In this document: positions 1-6,645 of the stretch, piece after piece
Layout: each line of letters opens with the position of its first letter
Numbering within the stretch: the first letter of the stretch is position 1
Source of the DNA: Verrucomicrobiota bacterium
GTDB taxonomy: Bacteria > Verrucomicrobiota > Kiritimatiellia > JAAZAB01
Reading direction: 5' to 3'
Length of the DNA stretch: 9,147 nucleotides
Assembly: GCA_018896395.1 (NCBI GenBank)
Contig: JAHIMN010000223.1
Span: forward strand, 1-9,147
Translations under genes and position numbers: made by a program
Notes under the pieces: generated by a model
The model's database searches: none
What the model was told of the DNA's origin: nothing
What the model saw: only the letters and a program-made list of their open reading frames with translations

Positions 1-7
1 AGTGAAA

Positions 8-39
8 CCCGCCTGCAACGCTGTAGCACTGCGGGCAGG
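8..39 (+). repeat. Short interspersed palindrome, type A, copy 1
   Basis: This 32-nt GC-rich imperfect palindrome starts CCCGCCTGCAACGCTGT and ends AGCACTGCGGGCAGG. It recurs in the same orientation at 7746-7781, where the only difference is a 4-nt insertion (GCGT) in the loop. The outer arms CCCGC and GCGGG can pair, and an inner GCT/AGC stem closes the loop. It lies 59 nt upstream of the preferred start of the mutarotase gene. It resembles the 31-nt palindrome family found elsewhere in the window (CCCGCC at the left, GGGCAGG at the right) and is probably a subfamily of it. No U-tract follows, so it is not a typical intrinsic terminator. Its function is unknown. Confidence 0.75.
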
Positions 40-57
40 TCCGTGATATCCGTGGTA
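40..57 (+). repeat. 9-nt-period ATCCGTG repeat, cluster 1
   Basis: Two adjacent 9-nt units, TCCGTGATA and TCCGTGGTA, sit directly behind the type A palindrome. The same TCCGTG core with 9-nt spacing occurs at 6543-6570, and in reverse complement at 6451-6477, so this is a dispersed repeat class. With only two units here it could be coincidence if taken alone. Confidence 0.5.
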
Positions 58-79
58 AAATATCTTCGGATATGATACC
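54..79 (+). promoter_or_regulatory. Leader hairpin with a cUUCGg tetraloop
   Basis: Positions 60-64 (ATATC) and 69-73 (GATAT) form a perfect 5-bp stem around TTCG. The closing pair is C-G, so the RNA would carry the very stable cUUCGg tetraloop. GGTA (54-57) and TACC (76-79) can extend the stem beyond a 2x2 internal mismatch. No T-run follows, so a terminator role is not supported. The hairpin covers the ATG at 72, which argues that translation of the downstream mutarotase starts at the ATG at 99. Confidence 0.5.
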
Positions 80-98
80 TGAGCATTTACGAAAGATC

Positions 99-989
99 AT
101 GAATCTGGAGCAACTTCAACAACAGTTTGGAATATCGAATCTAGTCGGCTTTGCGGAAGGGCGGGGCGGGATGACGCGGGTTGGCCTTGCGCACGCCTCC
201 GGCGCGCGTGCCGAAATCTATTTGCACGGCGCGCACATTACCTCCTGGCAGACCGCGCGGGAACGCGAAGTGCTTTTCATGAGTTGTGCGTCGCACTTTC
301 AGGAGGGAACGCCCATCCGGGGCGGTATCCCGGTGATTTTTCCGCAGTTTGGCGATGGACCGCTTCCCAAGCACGGACTGGTCCGGGCCCGCGCCTGGAC
401 CGTGGTGCGTACGGCGCAGGGCGCAGATGGCGCGGTTAAGATCACCCTCCGGCTGGAAGACGATGCGCAAACGCGCGCGCTCTGGCCGCACCCGTTTTGC
501 CTGCAACTGACGGTATCGCTCGGGCCGGCATTGACCATCGAGTTCACCGTAAAAAATCCGGGCTCTGCGCCGTTCCCATTCCAGGCGGCTTTGCATACCT
601 ATTTCCAGGTGGCCGATATCACGCAAACCAGCCTGTTCGGTTTACAGGGAACGGCATTTGAGGACTTTCTCCATCCTGGACCGGCAGTCGAGACGCGGGC
701 GGTCATAATGTTTGACCGGGAGACCGACCGGATCTATGTCAATGCACCCGATCGCGTTGTGCTGGATGACCGGGGCAATAAGCGCAAGATTGCCATCGCG
801 AAAAGCGATATGAACGCCATTGTGGTCTGGAACCCGTGGATTGAAAAATCGAAGCGATTAGAAGATTTTGGCGATGACGAGTATCGGCACATGGTCTGTA
901 TCGAAACCAGCCACATGCGCGCGCCGGCCGTGCTGGCCCCCGGCGCCCAATGGTCTGGCCGGACGACGTTAACATGCGAAAATGGTTGA
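99..989 (+). CDS. D-hexose-6-phosphate mutarotase (YeaD-type aldose 1-epimerase family)
   Basis: The 296-residue product should interconvert the alpha and beta anomers of hexose 6-phosphates in the cytoplasm, feeding sugar phosphates to glycolysis. Family signatures are visible: YLHGAHITSW (residues 41-50), RGGIPVIFPQFG (74-85), KHGLVRARAW (91-100), LHTYF (165-169), VVWNPW (242-247) and MVCIETSH (265-272). By analogy with the yeast YMR099C enzyme, H166 and E269 are the likely catalytic pair; their 103-residue spacing is about right. Length is normal for the family. There is no signal peptide. The reading frame also has an ATG at 72, but homologues as I recall them begin near MNLEQL, and the ATG at 72 lies in a predicted hairpin, so 99 is preferred. 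Neither start has a strong ribosome site; GAAAG at 91-95 is weak. The glycosidase gene follows after 83 nt, which fits a sugar-utilisation context. Confidence 0.9.
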   Translation: MNLEQLQQQFGISNLVGFAEGRGGMTRVGLAHASGARAEIYLHGAHITSWQTAREREVLFMSCASHFQEGTPIRGGIPVIFPQFGDGPLPKHGLVRARAWTVVRTAQGADGAVKITLRLEDDAQTRALWPHPFCLQLTVSLGPALTIEFTVKNPGSAPFPFQAALHTYFQVADITQTSLFGLQGTAFEDFLHPGPAVETRAVIMFDRETDRIYVNAPDRVVLDDRGNKRKIAIAKSDMNAIVVWNPWIEKSKRLEDFGDDEYRHMVCIETSHMRAPAVLAPGAQWSGRTTLTCENG

Positions 990-1072
990 TTAGCGCAAAC
1001 GGATGGGGTTTTATCCGCAACCATGCTTGACCAAAACAATAAATTTATTCATAAAACGGAAAGAATGGCAAC

Positions 1073-3598
1073 ATGGCCGGTTCCTCAAAAATAAGTGGTA
1101 ATAAACTTCTTGTAAACGGTTGCCCGATATACTTGCGCGGGGGTGAGGTGCAGTACTTTCGCCTGCCGCTGGCCTCGTGGCGTGATCGGCTGGAGAAGGC
1201 AAAGGCGGGGGGGCTTAACACCGTTTCTTCCTATATGCCCTGGTACTGGCATGAGCCTCAGGAAGGGCTGGTTGATTTTGTGGGCAAGACGCTTCCGGAA
1301 CGTAATCTAAGGCATTATCTGGAACTGGCCGCCGAGATCGGGTTGTACGTCATCGCTCGTCCCGGGCCATTCGTAAATAGCGAGCTGCGTTGCGGCGGCA
1401 CGCCGGAGTGGCTTTTCAAAAATTATCCCGAAACACTCAGCCGGCGGGGTGACGGCGCGGTTTGTACCGGGCGGCCGGTCCCTGCCGAGGGCGAGCCGCT
1501 TTACCGCAATTACGTTAAGGGTTGGTACAGCCGCGTGGTGCCGCTGCTGGCCGAATACGATATTAACCGTGGCGGGCCGGTAATTCTCTTCCAGCCCGAC
1601 AACGAACTGTCGGCCGCCTGGAGTTACGGTCTTTTAAACTCGCTGTTCGATCCAACGGTTCTTGGCGAAACCTGGCCGGCCTGGTTGAAGCGGCGTTATG
1701 CTGAGATCGGAAAACTTAACGGGTGTTACGGGGCGGAGCATAAGAATTTCAAGTCCGTAAAGCCGCCGCGCTCACTGCCCGCCAGCCGGGGTGACTGGCA
1801 GATTTGCCGGGACTGGATGGATTTCAAGCGGTGGTTTTTTGCCGACTGGGGCGCGACCATGGCGGGATGGGCACGGGAGTTTGGCATGCAGGTACCGATG
1901 GTTTTCAATGAGCCGGTGGCGGGCTACTACGGCCATGGCGATCACGCCGGGTTTGGGGCATTGCTGAAAGAACGGGGCATAGAGGGCTGCACCGCCTGTC
2001 ACTCGTATTCGGACCGGATACTCGATCTTGATGGCATAATTAACATATCCCAAGGTATTGAAATGGTTAAGTCCAGCCCTTGGGGCGGACCGCCGATGTC
2101 CGTTGAGGTGAATACCTGCTGGTTCATTCCCCGATTGTCCCGTTCCGAGATTATGTGGGAGCCGCTGATGCTTCTGGGGCTGGGTCGCGGATTGATGGGC
2201 ACCGTTATCTATCCCTATACCGCCGGAACATCTCCGCTGATCGATACCATCGAAGGTCCGGAATACTTCGATCCTTCGTGCATTGACCGGGAAGGCAACC
2301 TGTCCGAAGGATATCGCCGGCTCAAGTGCTTTAACGCGTTTGTTCGGGGCTGGGAGGCGGACCTGGTGCAGGCGAATACTCCGGCCGAAGTGACCGTGGC
2401 GTATACGCCAGGGCAGCGGCTGCTTGATTTCCTGGGTGCACCGGCGCTGTTGGGCAAGGTGGACCGGAAATCATTGGGCGTCGCCGGTGGCGAGCGTTTC
2501 GATGCCGAGCCTGCCTTGGGTGGGGGCGAGATAACAACGGGACACGACTGGCTGAATGGTTATGAAGGTGTGTCCAAGCAGACTGTTGCGGCGGAGGAGG
2601 GTATCTGGAAGCGGAACAAGGAGGCCTCTTTGCTTTTGAACCGGCTTAATGTGGGTTGGGATATGCTTGATCTGACCAACCCTAATAAGAAGCCGGGGAA
2701 GGGCTGGCTGATAGTTCCCTGCACCGGCGCTCTGGAAACTGAGGCAATTGATTATATTATCGAGCATCTTGACACCGGGGGTGGTTGTTTGTTTTTTCCC
2801 ACCATACCCGTGTTCGGGTTGGACGGTAAACCCGATGCAAGATTAGCCGATCGTTTGGGTGTTAACCTGCGTGCGCAGGTGCGTCCAGCCGGGGCTGAGT
2901 TGGTAGATTACGGAACGCGCGTGATCCGTTTCAGCCGGGGTGAGGAGTGCGGTCTGAATTGCTGGATATACCGGCACGAATATCCTGCGGGTAGCCGTGT
3001 GCTGGCTGAGTACGATGGGCAGCCAGTGGCGGCGTTGCTGTCTTCCGAAAGAGGTCGCGTCATCGTCGCCGGTTTCGACGCTGTTTTCACCAGTGCCGGC
3101 AGCCTGCGTCTCTGGCGCAGCTTGATAGAGGGTGCGATGGGAATATGCCCGGCGGTCAGGATAGAGGGTAACTGGCTGCATGCCCTGTGGCGCGAGGGTT
3201 CCGGCGCCTCTTTCCTGACCTTGATGAATGTGACCGGGCGCTATGGGGCAAGCAGAGTTTATTTGCCAAGACCGGTGGGAGGTGTGGCGGATATATCGTT
3301 CGATATAGAACTGAAACCCCACACCGCCCGTTGCCTGGTGATGGGGGCTGAACTCAATGACGGGATGCGGTTGGTTTTTTCCACCAGCGAGTTAGTCCCG
3401 CTTAATATGGAGCGGACGGTTTTTGATCTGTACGGCTGTCCGGGCACGCCGGGAATTATGGCGTTCAATTGTCCGGTCAGTGCCGCTCTTGATGGCAAGG
3501 CCGTTATGGCAGAGGAGCGCAACGGTCTGTTTGTTATCAAGCATACGCACGCGCCGCAACCTTTGCGGTTGGATCTCAGGGCATCACTCAGCTTATAA
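1073..3598 (+). CDS. GH35-like beta-galactosidase (clan GH-A glycoside hydrolase)
   Basis: The 841-residue product is a retaining glycosidase, probably acting on terminal beta-galactosides. The N-terminal (beta/alpha)8 domain (about 10-390) matches the GH35 pattern: VQYFRLP (26-32), GLNTVSSYMPWYWHEPQEG (47-65) and ARPGPFVNSE (95-104). Expected catalytic residues are the acid/base E178 in FQPDNELS (usual GH35 form QIENE) and the nucleophile E345 in MSVEVNTCWF. Residues about 540-690 resemble a glutamine-amidotransferase-like flavodoxin fold (GWLIVP, GGGCLFFPT, GRVIVAGFDAVFT), and the C-terminus looks like beta-sandwich. No signal peptide is seen, so the enzyme is probably cytoplasmic and acts on imported oligosaccharides. 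The start has GGAAAG (1058-1063) at good spacing; an out-of-frame ATG at 1065 soon stops. An AT-rich perfect palindrome (AATAAATTTATT, 1038-1049) lies just upstream. Substrate cannot be fixed from sequence; a divergent clan GH-A family near GH35/GH42 is possible. Confidence 0.85.
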   Translation: MAGSSKISGNKLLVNGCPIYLRGGEVQYFRLPLASWRDRLEKAKAGGLNTVSSYMPWYWHEPQEGLVDFVGKTLPERNLRHYLELAAEIGLYVIARPGPFVNSELRCGGTPEWLFKNYPETLSRRGDGAVCTGRPVPAEGEPLYRNYVKGWYSRVVPLLAEYDINRGGPVILFQPDNELSAAWSYGLLNSLFDPTVLGETWPAWLKRRYAEIGKLNGCYGAEHKNFKSVKPPRSLPASRGDWQICRDWMDFKRWFFADWGATMAGWAREFGMQVPMVFNEPVAGYYGHGDHAGFGALLKERGIEGCTACHSYSDRILDLDGIINISQGIEMVKSSPWGGPPMSVEVNTCWFIPRLSRSEIMWEPLMLLGLGRGLMGTVIYPYTAGTSPLIDTIEGPEYFDPSCIDREGNLSEGYRRLKCFNAFVRGWEADLVQANTPAEVTVAYTPGQRLLDFLGAPALLGKVDRKSLGVAGGERFDAEPALGGGEITTGHDWLNGYEGVSKQTVAAEEGIWKRNKEASLLLNRLNVGWDMLDLTNPNKKPGKGWLIVPCTGALETEAIDYIIEHLDTGGGCLFFPTIPVFGLDGKPDARLADRLGVNLRAQVRPAGAELVDYGTRVIRFSRGEECGLNCWIYRHEYPAGSRVLAEYDGQPVAALLSSERGRVIVAGFDAVFTSAGSLRLWRSLIEGAMGICPAVRIEGNWLHALWREGSGASFLTLMNVTGRYGASRVYLPRPVGGVADISFDIELKPHTARCLVMGAELNDGMRLVFSTSELVPLNMERTVFDLYGCPGTPGIMAFNCPVSAALDGKAVMAEERNGLFVIKHTHAPQPLRLDLRASLSL

Positions 3599-3621
3599 AC
3601 AATTCGCATGCGGAGGAGATT

Positions 3622-5223
3622 ATGAAAGTTACCGATTGTTCGCTCCCGGACATGTTCCGGGCCGGTGGAGAGCGTTTCGCCCGCCAACAGGCCATTGTGT
3701 TTGACGGCCGCACGCTGGATTTCGCCGCTGTGGACCGGATTAGCGACCGGGTGTCCGCCGCGCTGGCCCGGCGGGGCATTCGCAAAGGCGACCGTATCGG
3801 ACTCTATTGCATCAATTCCGACTGGTTTCCGCTGGCCTATTTCGGCATCCTGAAAGCCGGCGCGGTCGTCGTGCCGATCAACCTGTTGCTGAATCCTAAG
3901 GAAGTCGCGTTCATTCTCAACGATGCCGGCGCCCGCGCCTTGTTTTACCATGGTGTCTTTGCACCCGCCGTCAACGCCCTGCGGCCGTTAGCGCCGGACC
4001 TGGCATTCTGTGTGTGCATCGGCGCTCCGCCGGCGCCGCCGGTGCGGCCGTTGCCGTCGGTGCGGCCGTTGCCGCCGGACATTCCATGGGCGGAATTCGC
4101 GGAGGCGGAAGGGCCGGCGCCGGTTGTGGCCTTCAATCCGGCGGAAGACCTGGCCGCTATTTTGTATACCTCCGGCACAACGGGGCGGCCCAAGGGCGCC
4201 ATGCTGACCCACCGCAACCTGGTGAGCAATATCAGGAGCACCCTGCAGGCCATGCACGTTCAGCCGGGTGAGGAGCGTTTCCTGGTTATCCTGCCGCTCT
4301 TCCACGCCTTTGCCGCCATGGCGTGCATGTTCCTGCCGCTCATGTCGGGCAGCACCATGGTGCCCATGTCGCGCTTCGATCCGCTCCATGTGGCCAAGAT
4401 GATCGCGGCCGAGCGCATCACCTTGTTCATGGGCGTGCCCAGCATGTATGTGGCGCTCCTGCGACTGCCGGACGACATCATACCCCATTTCGAGACGCTG
4501 AAATTCTGCGTCTCCGGCGGCGCCGCCCTGCCGGTGGCGGTCATGCGCGAATTCGAGACGCGGTTTGGCAAGAAAATTTATGAGGGCGATGGACCAACCG
4601 AGTGCTCGCCGGTCACGTGCGTCAACCCGATTGGTGGGCAAACCAAGAGCGGCACGGTCGGCCGGCCGGTGCCGGATGTTGAAATGAAAATCGTGGACGA
4701 GCAGGGCCGGGATGTGGCCGACGGCACGATTGGGGAAATCTGTGTGCGTGGGCCGAATGTGATGAAGGGCTATTGGAAACTGCCGGCGGAAACTAAGGAG
4801 GCCTTTTTCGGCGACTGGTTCCGCACGGGCGACTTAGGCACTCGGGACGCAGACGGCTATTTCAGCATCGTGGATCGCCGCAAGGATATGATCATTGTCA
4901 ACGGCATGAATATCTACCCGCGCATTATCGAGGAAGTGCTTGCCCGTTGCGAGGGCATCCGCGAGGCGGCGGTGGTGGGCGAGCCGCATAAAATGCACGG
5001 TGAGATTCCCGTGGCCTATGTGGCGCTCAAAGAAAACGCCGCAGTGACGATCGCCCAGCTCCGGGCTTGTTGCCTGGCGAGCCTGGGCCGGCACGAGGTG
5101 CCCCGAAAATTTATTTTCCTGCCCGAGTTACCCAAGAACGCCGCCGGAAAAATCATGAAGCGCGAACTGCGCAAACACGGCGAACTCGAACGGGGCGTGC
5201 TAAGTCGGACGCCAGACGCCTGA
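3622..5223 (+). CDS. Long-chain acyl-CoA ligase-type AMP-forming synthetase (FadD-like)
   Basis: The 533-residue product belongs to the ANL superfamily and should activate a carboxylic acid, likely a fatty acid, with ATP and CoA via an acyl-adenylate. Visible motifs are the P-loop YTSGTTGRPKG (182-192), the A5 region EGDGPTECSP (321-330), DWFRTGDLG (398-406), the hinge DRRKDMIIVNGMNIYP (418-433) and the C-terminal lysine K510 in PKNAAGKIMKRELR. In A5 the usual aromatic residue of GYGxTE is D323. Residues 136-152 form a proline-rich insert made by an 18-bp tandem duplication. A strong ribosome site (GGAGGA, 3612-3617) precedes the ATG, which lies 23 nt after the glycosidase stop, so the two are probably one operon. 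The last five residues (RTPDA) and the TGA stop are encoded in an intergenic repeat array. No membrane segment is evident. The acyl substrate is not determined; an aryl or medium-chain acid is an alternative. Confidence 0.9.
   Translation: MKVTDCSLPDMFRAGGERFARQQAIVFDGRTLDFAAVDRISDRVSAALARRGIRKGDRIGLYCINSDWFPLAYFGILKAGAVVVPINLLLNPKEVAFILNDAGARALFYHGVFAPAVNALRPLAPDLAFCVCIGAPPAPPVRPLPSVRPLPPDIPWAEFAEAEGPAPVVAFNPAEDLAAILYTSGTTGRPKGAMLTHRNLVSNIRSTLQAMHVQPGEERFLVILPLFHAFAAMACMFLPLMSGSTMVPMSRFDPLHVAKMIAAERITLFMGVPSMYVALLRLPDDIIPHFETLKFCVSGGAALPVAVMREFETRFGKKIYEGDGPTECSPVTCVNPIGGQTKSGTVGRPVPDVEMKIVDEQGRDVADGTIGEICVRGPNVMKGYWKLPAETKEAFFGDWFRTGDLGTRDADGYFSIVDRRKDMIIVNGMNIYPRIIEEVLARCEGIREAAVVGEPHKMHGEIPVAYVALKENAAVTIAQLRACCLASLGRHEVPRKFIFLPELPKNAAGKIMKRELRKHGELERGVLSRTPDA
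4040..4075 (+). repeat. In-frame 18-bp tandem duplication
   Basis: Two adjacent 18-nt units (4040-4057 and 4058-4075) differ only at their last base. Each encodes VRPLP followed by S or P, so the acyl-CoA ligase gains a six-residue duplication in a proline-rich surface segment ahead of its P-loop. Both copies keep the reading frame. The near identity suggests a recent slippage or duplication event. Confidence 0.9.
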
Positions 5224-5235
5224 CACCAGACGCCA
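5208..5235 (+). repeat. 7-nt-period array (GACGCCA-type)
   Basis: Four contiguous heptamers follow the pattern GACRCCW: GACGCCA, GACGCCT, GACACCA, GACGCCA. More degenerate heptads may continue to about 5277. The TGA stop of the upstream ligase gene (5221-5223) is inside the array. Confidence 0.75.
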
Positions 5236-5275
5236 GTCCGGAAGAGGCAAGAAGAATGCCGGAGGAACTCTGACC

Positions 5276-5306
5276 TTCCGCCGTCGCCATGGCTTTGGCG
5301 GACAAG
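5276..5306 (+). repeat. 31-nt palindromic repeat family, copy 1
   Basis: The copy begins TTCCGCCGTCGCC and ends TTTGGCGGACAAG. CCGCC and GGCGG form the outer arms, with an inner GCCATGGC palindrome. It matches copy 2 (5348-5378) at about 26 of 31 positions. It is located between convergent genes, in the same orientation as copy 2. Confidence 0.75.
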
Positions 5307-5313
5307 TTGGCCG

Positions 5314-5348
5314 TTGACTTCTGGCTTCCGGTCTTCGGGCTCTGCAGT
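5314..5348 (+). repeat. Degenerate 7-nt-period spacer array
   Basis: Five heptads share G at position 3 and T at position 7 (TTGACTT, CTGGCTT, CCGGTCT, and so on). The signal is weaker than in the flanking arrays. It is called mainly because the phase continues between two palindrome copies. Confidence 0.4.
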
Positions 5349-5378
5349 CCCGCCTTCGCCAAGGCTTCGGTGGACAGG
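5348..5378 (+). repeat. 31-nt palindromic repeat family, copy 2
   Basis: This copy is closest to the window consensus: left part TCCCGCCTTCGCC, right part GGCTTCGGTGGACAGG, with AA between them. CCGCC/GGTGG form outer arms and GCC/GGC an inner stem. A 7-nt-period array begins at the very next base, so palindrome and heptads behave as joined modules. Confidence 0.8.
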
Positions 5379-5406
5379 CTGGCGTCTGGTGTCTGGTATC
5401 TGGCGT
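5379..5406 (-). repeat. 7-nt-period array, inverted copy of 5208-5235
   Basis: Four heptamers, CTGGCGT, CTGGTGT, CTGGTAT and CTGGCGT, form the reverse complement of the GACGCCA-type array at 5208-5235. With flanking bases the inverted pair matches at about 29 of 32 positions across a 142-nt interior. Confidence 0.75.
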
Positions 5407-5413
5407 CCGATCT

Positions 5414-6319
5414 TCAGTCCCACAGCTTTTCCGGATACACGCTCCTCTCAATCAGCCGGCGAATGCCGGCCGCTACAAAGGGCTTGTCTTCCTTGTAGGT
5501 GACGCCAAACCATTTTTCCGGCGTCTCGAGCACGCGCATGGTGATTTTACGTTCGCGGATCAGTTCGTCGGCGATGGCCGGCATCAGGAACTCGGCTTTG
5601 GGTTGGCCGGCGGCCTTTTTCAGGAACACGGTAAATTTTTCATCGAGGAACCCGAACAAGGTCGGCGTAAACCCGAACATGTTCATGGAGGCAATTTCGT
5701 GGCCTTGGAGCGGTACCCATTGGCTGTGCTCATTTTCGTAGCGGGCGCCGTCAGCCGTTTTCTCGATCTTGAACCGTTCCGCGACGCTGTTCAGCATGTG
5801 GTGCGCATCCACCTCGCAGATGCCGCGTGTGACCGACCCGTGGTCCGAAAGTGTGTTGACCAGCTGGAAACCGACCATGGCATAGGCGGTATCGGTTGGT
5901 GCCAACTTTTCCAGGTAGCGGGCGATCACGTCATAGGACTTGGCGCCGTAAAAATCGTCGGCATTGATGACGGCAAAAGGCTCCTTGACCAAGTTCTTAC
6001 AACGCATGATGGCATGTCCCGTGCCCCAGGGTTTGGTGCGGTCCGGCGGCAGGGCAAATCCCGCCGGCAAATCAGCCAGCTCCTGAAATACATAATCCAT
6101 CTGGATGCGCCCCTCAAAGTGCGCCCCGATGGCCTCATGGAAATCCTTTTCAATATCGTGCCGGATAATGAACACCACCTTGCCGAACCCGGCGCGGATG
6201 GCGTCGAACACCGAATAGTCGGGCATGATTTCCCCGGAGGGTCCCACCGGCTCAATTTGTTTCAAGCCGCCGTACCGACTGCCCACGCCCGCCGCCATGA
6301 CGACTAAGGTTGGTTTCAT
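5414..6319 (-). CDS. Sugar-nucleotidyltransferase family protein (NTP_transferase fold)
   Basis: The 301-residue product should transfer a nucleotidyl group to a sugar phosphate, giving an NDP-sugar and pyrophosphate. The N-terminal signature MAAGVGSRYGGLKQIEPVGPSG (8-29) is the glycine-rich nucleotide-binding loop with a conserved lysine (K20). PWGTGHA (97-103) and the metal-site motif NADDFYG (119-125) follow in the expected order. It resembles a group annotated simply as nucleotidyltransferase, related to UTP-glucose-1-phosphate uridylyltransferases; nucleotide and sugar specificity cannot be assigned. No membrane segment is seen, so it is cytoplasmic. The start is supported by AAGGA (6332-6328 on the minus strand) 8 nt before the ATG. 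It converges on the acyl-CoA ligase gene and diverges from the exonuclease gene, so it is a single-gene transcription unit. A promoter could not be identified with confidence. Confidence 0.85.
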   Translation of the reverse strand: MKPTLVVMAAGVGSRYGGLKQIEPVGPSGEIMPDYSVFDAIRAGFGKVVFIIRHDIEKDFHEAIGAHFEGRIQMDYVFQELADLPAGFALPPDRTKPWGTGHAIMRCKNLVKEPFAVINADDFYGAKSYDVIARYLEKLAPTDTAYAMVGFQLVNTLSDHGSVTRGICEVDAHHMLNSVAERFKIEKTADGARYENEHSQWVPLQGHEIASMNMFGFTPTLFGFLDEKFTVFLKKAAGQPKAEFLMPAIADELIRERKITMRVLETPEKWFGVTYKEDKPFVAAGIRRLIERSVYPEKLWD

Positions 6320-6417
6320 GCTTGGAATCCTTGATTGAAATGTTCAACCGCTGCCAAACCGATATGGAGAATTTTGGTAACTACTCAGACGTCTTACTCA
6401 TACCAGACGGATATTTT

Positions 6418-6432
6418 TCCGCCAGTGGCGGA
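6418..6432. repeat. Perfect palindrome TCCGCC-AGT-GGCGGA
   Basis: Six-base arms flank a 3-nt centre. A T-run precedes it on the plus strand and none follows on either strand, so it is not a normal terminator. The arms match the outer arms of the 31-nt palindrome family (compare TTCCGCC and GGCGGA in copy 1), so it may be a collapsed copy, or a protein-binding site for the upstream region of the minus-strand gene. Confidence 0.5.
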
Positions 6433-6450
6433 TCTGCCTATGGCATGATA

Positions 6451-6477
6451 CCACGGATATCACGGATAACACTGATA
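6451..6477 (-). repeat. 9-nt-period ATCCGTG repeat, cluster 2 (inverted)
   Basis: Three 9-nt units read CCACGGATA, TCACGGATA and ACACTGATA, the reverse complement of the ATCCGTG type. Together with cluster 3 (6543-6570) they form an imperfect inverted repeat around 65 nt. Confidence 0.7.
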
Positions 6478-6521
6478 AGGGCAGGAAAATCCATTCACAA
6501 GTCCTCAGATCGTTTAATTTT

Positions 6522-6536
6522 CTTCTGAATCAGAAG
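6522..6536. repeat. Perfect palindrome CTTCTGA-A-TCAGAAG
   Basis: Seven-base arms around a single central base lie midway between the two inverted 9-nt-repeat clusters and about 110 nt upstream of the exonuclease promoter. An AT-rich run (TTTAATTTT) precedes it. It could be an operator or the tip of a larger fold; the loop is too short for a hairpin with full arms. Confidence 0.45.
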
Positions 6537-6542
6537 TATCCG

Positions 6543-6570
6543 TATCCGTGCCATCCGTGTAATCCGTGGT
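6543..6570 (+). repeat. 9-nt-period ATCCGTG repeat, cluster 3
   Basis: Three exact-period units, TATCCGTGC, CATCCGTGT and AATCCGTGG, share the core ATCCGTG. An additional partial unit precedes at about 6537. I recall very similar strings in intergenic regions of unrelated bacteria, but could not check this. Confidence 0.75.
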
Positions 6571-6645
6571 GAGTAGATACGAATTTTACACATTGCTTTC
6601 CAGGTGTCAACGGTAGATTGACAATGTTTATTGAAAATGATTGGC

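Larger units (their letters stand above)
5205..5410. other. 206-bp repeat-built block with terminal inverted repeats
   Basis: The ends, 5205-5236 and 5379-5410, are inverted repeats matching at about 29 of 32 positions. Each end is itself a 7-nt-period array. Inside lie two direct copies of the 31-nt palindrome family (5276-5306, 5348-5378) separated by a further degenerate 7-nt array (5314-5348). The block fills the gap between two convergent genes: its left end overlaps the ligase stop codon and its right end stops 3 nt short of the nucleotidyltransferase stop. It carries no ORF of its own worth calling. It could be a non-autonomous MITE-like element, or two modules inserted independently in opposite orientation. 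I see no clear target-site duplication. As RNA it could fold into a long hairpin and act as a bidirectional terminator, although no U-tract is present. Confidence 0.6.

Noticed and set aside
1000..1017. Possible terminator after the mutarotase (CGGAT and ATCCG around GGGGTTTT)
   Set aside because: Only a 5-bp stem with an 8-nt loop, and no T-tract follows.
3259..3951. 230-codon minus-strand frame across the glycosidase-ligase junction
   Set aside because: It overlaps two well-supported genes and has no recognisable motif.
5603..6307. 234-codon plus-strand frame opposite the nucleotidyltransferase
   Set aside because: No ribosome site or family signature, and it is fully antisense to a well-supported gene.
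6310..6528. 72-codon plus-strand frame in the divergent intergenic region
   Set aside because: It overlaps the start of the minus-strand gene and runs through repeat sequence, without a ribosome site or known similarity.
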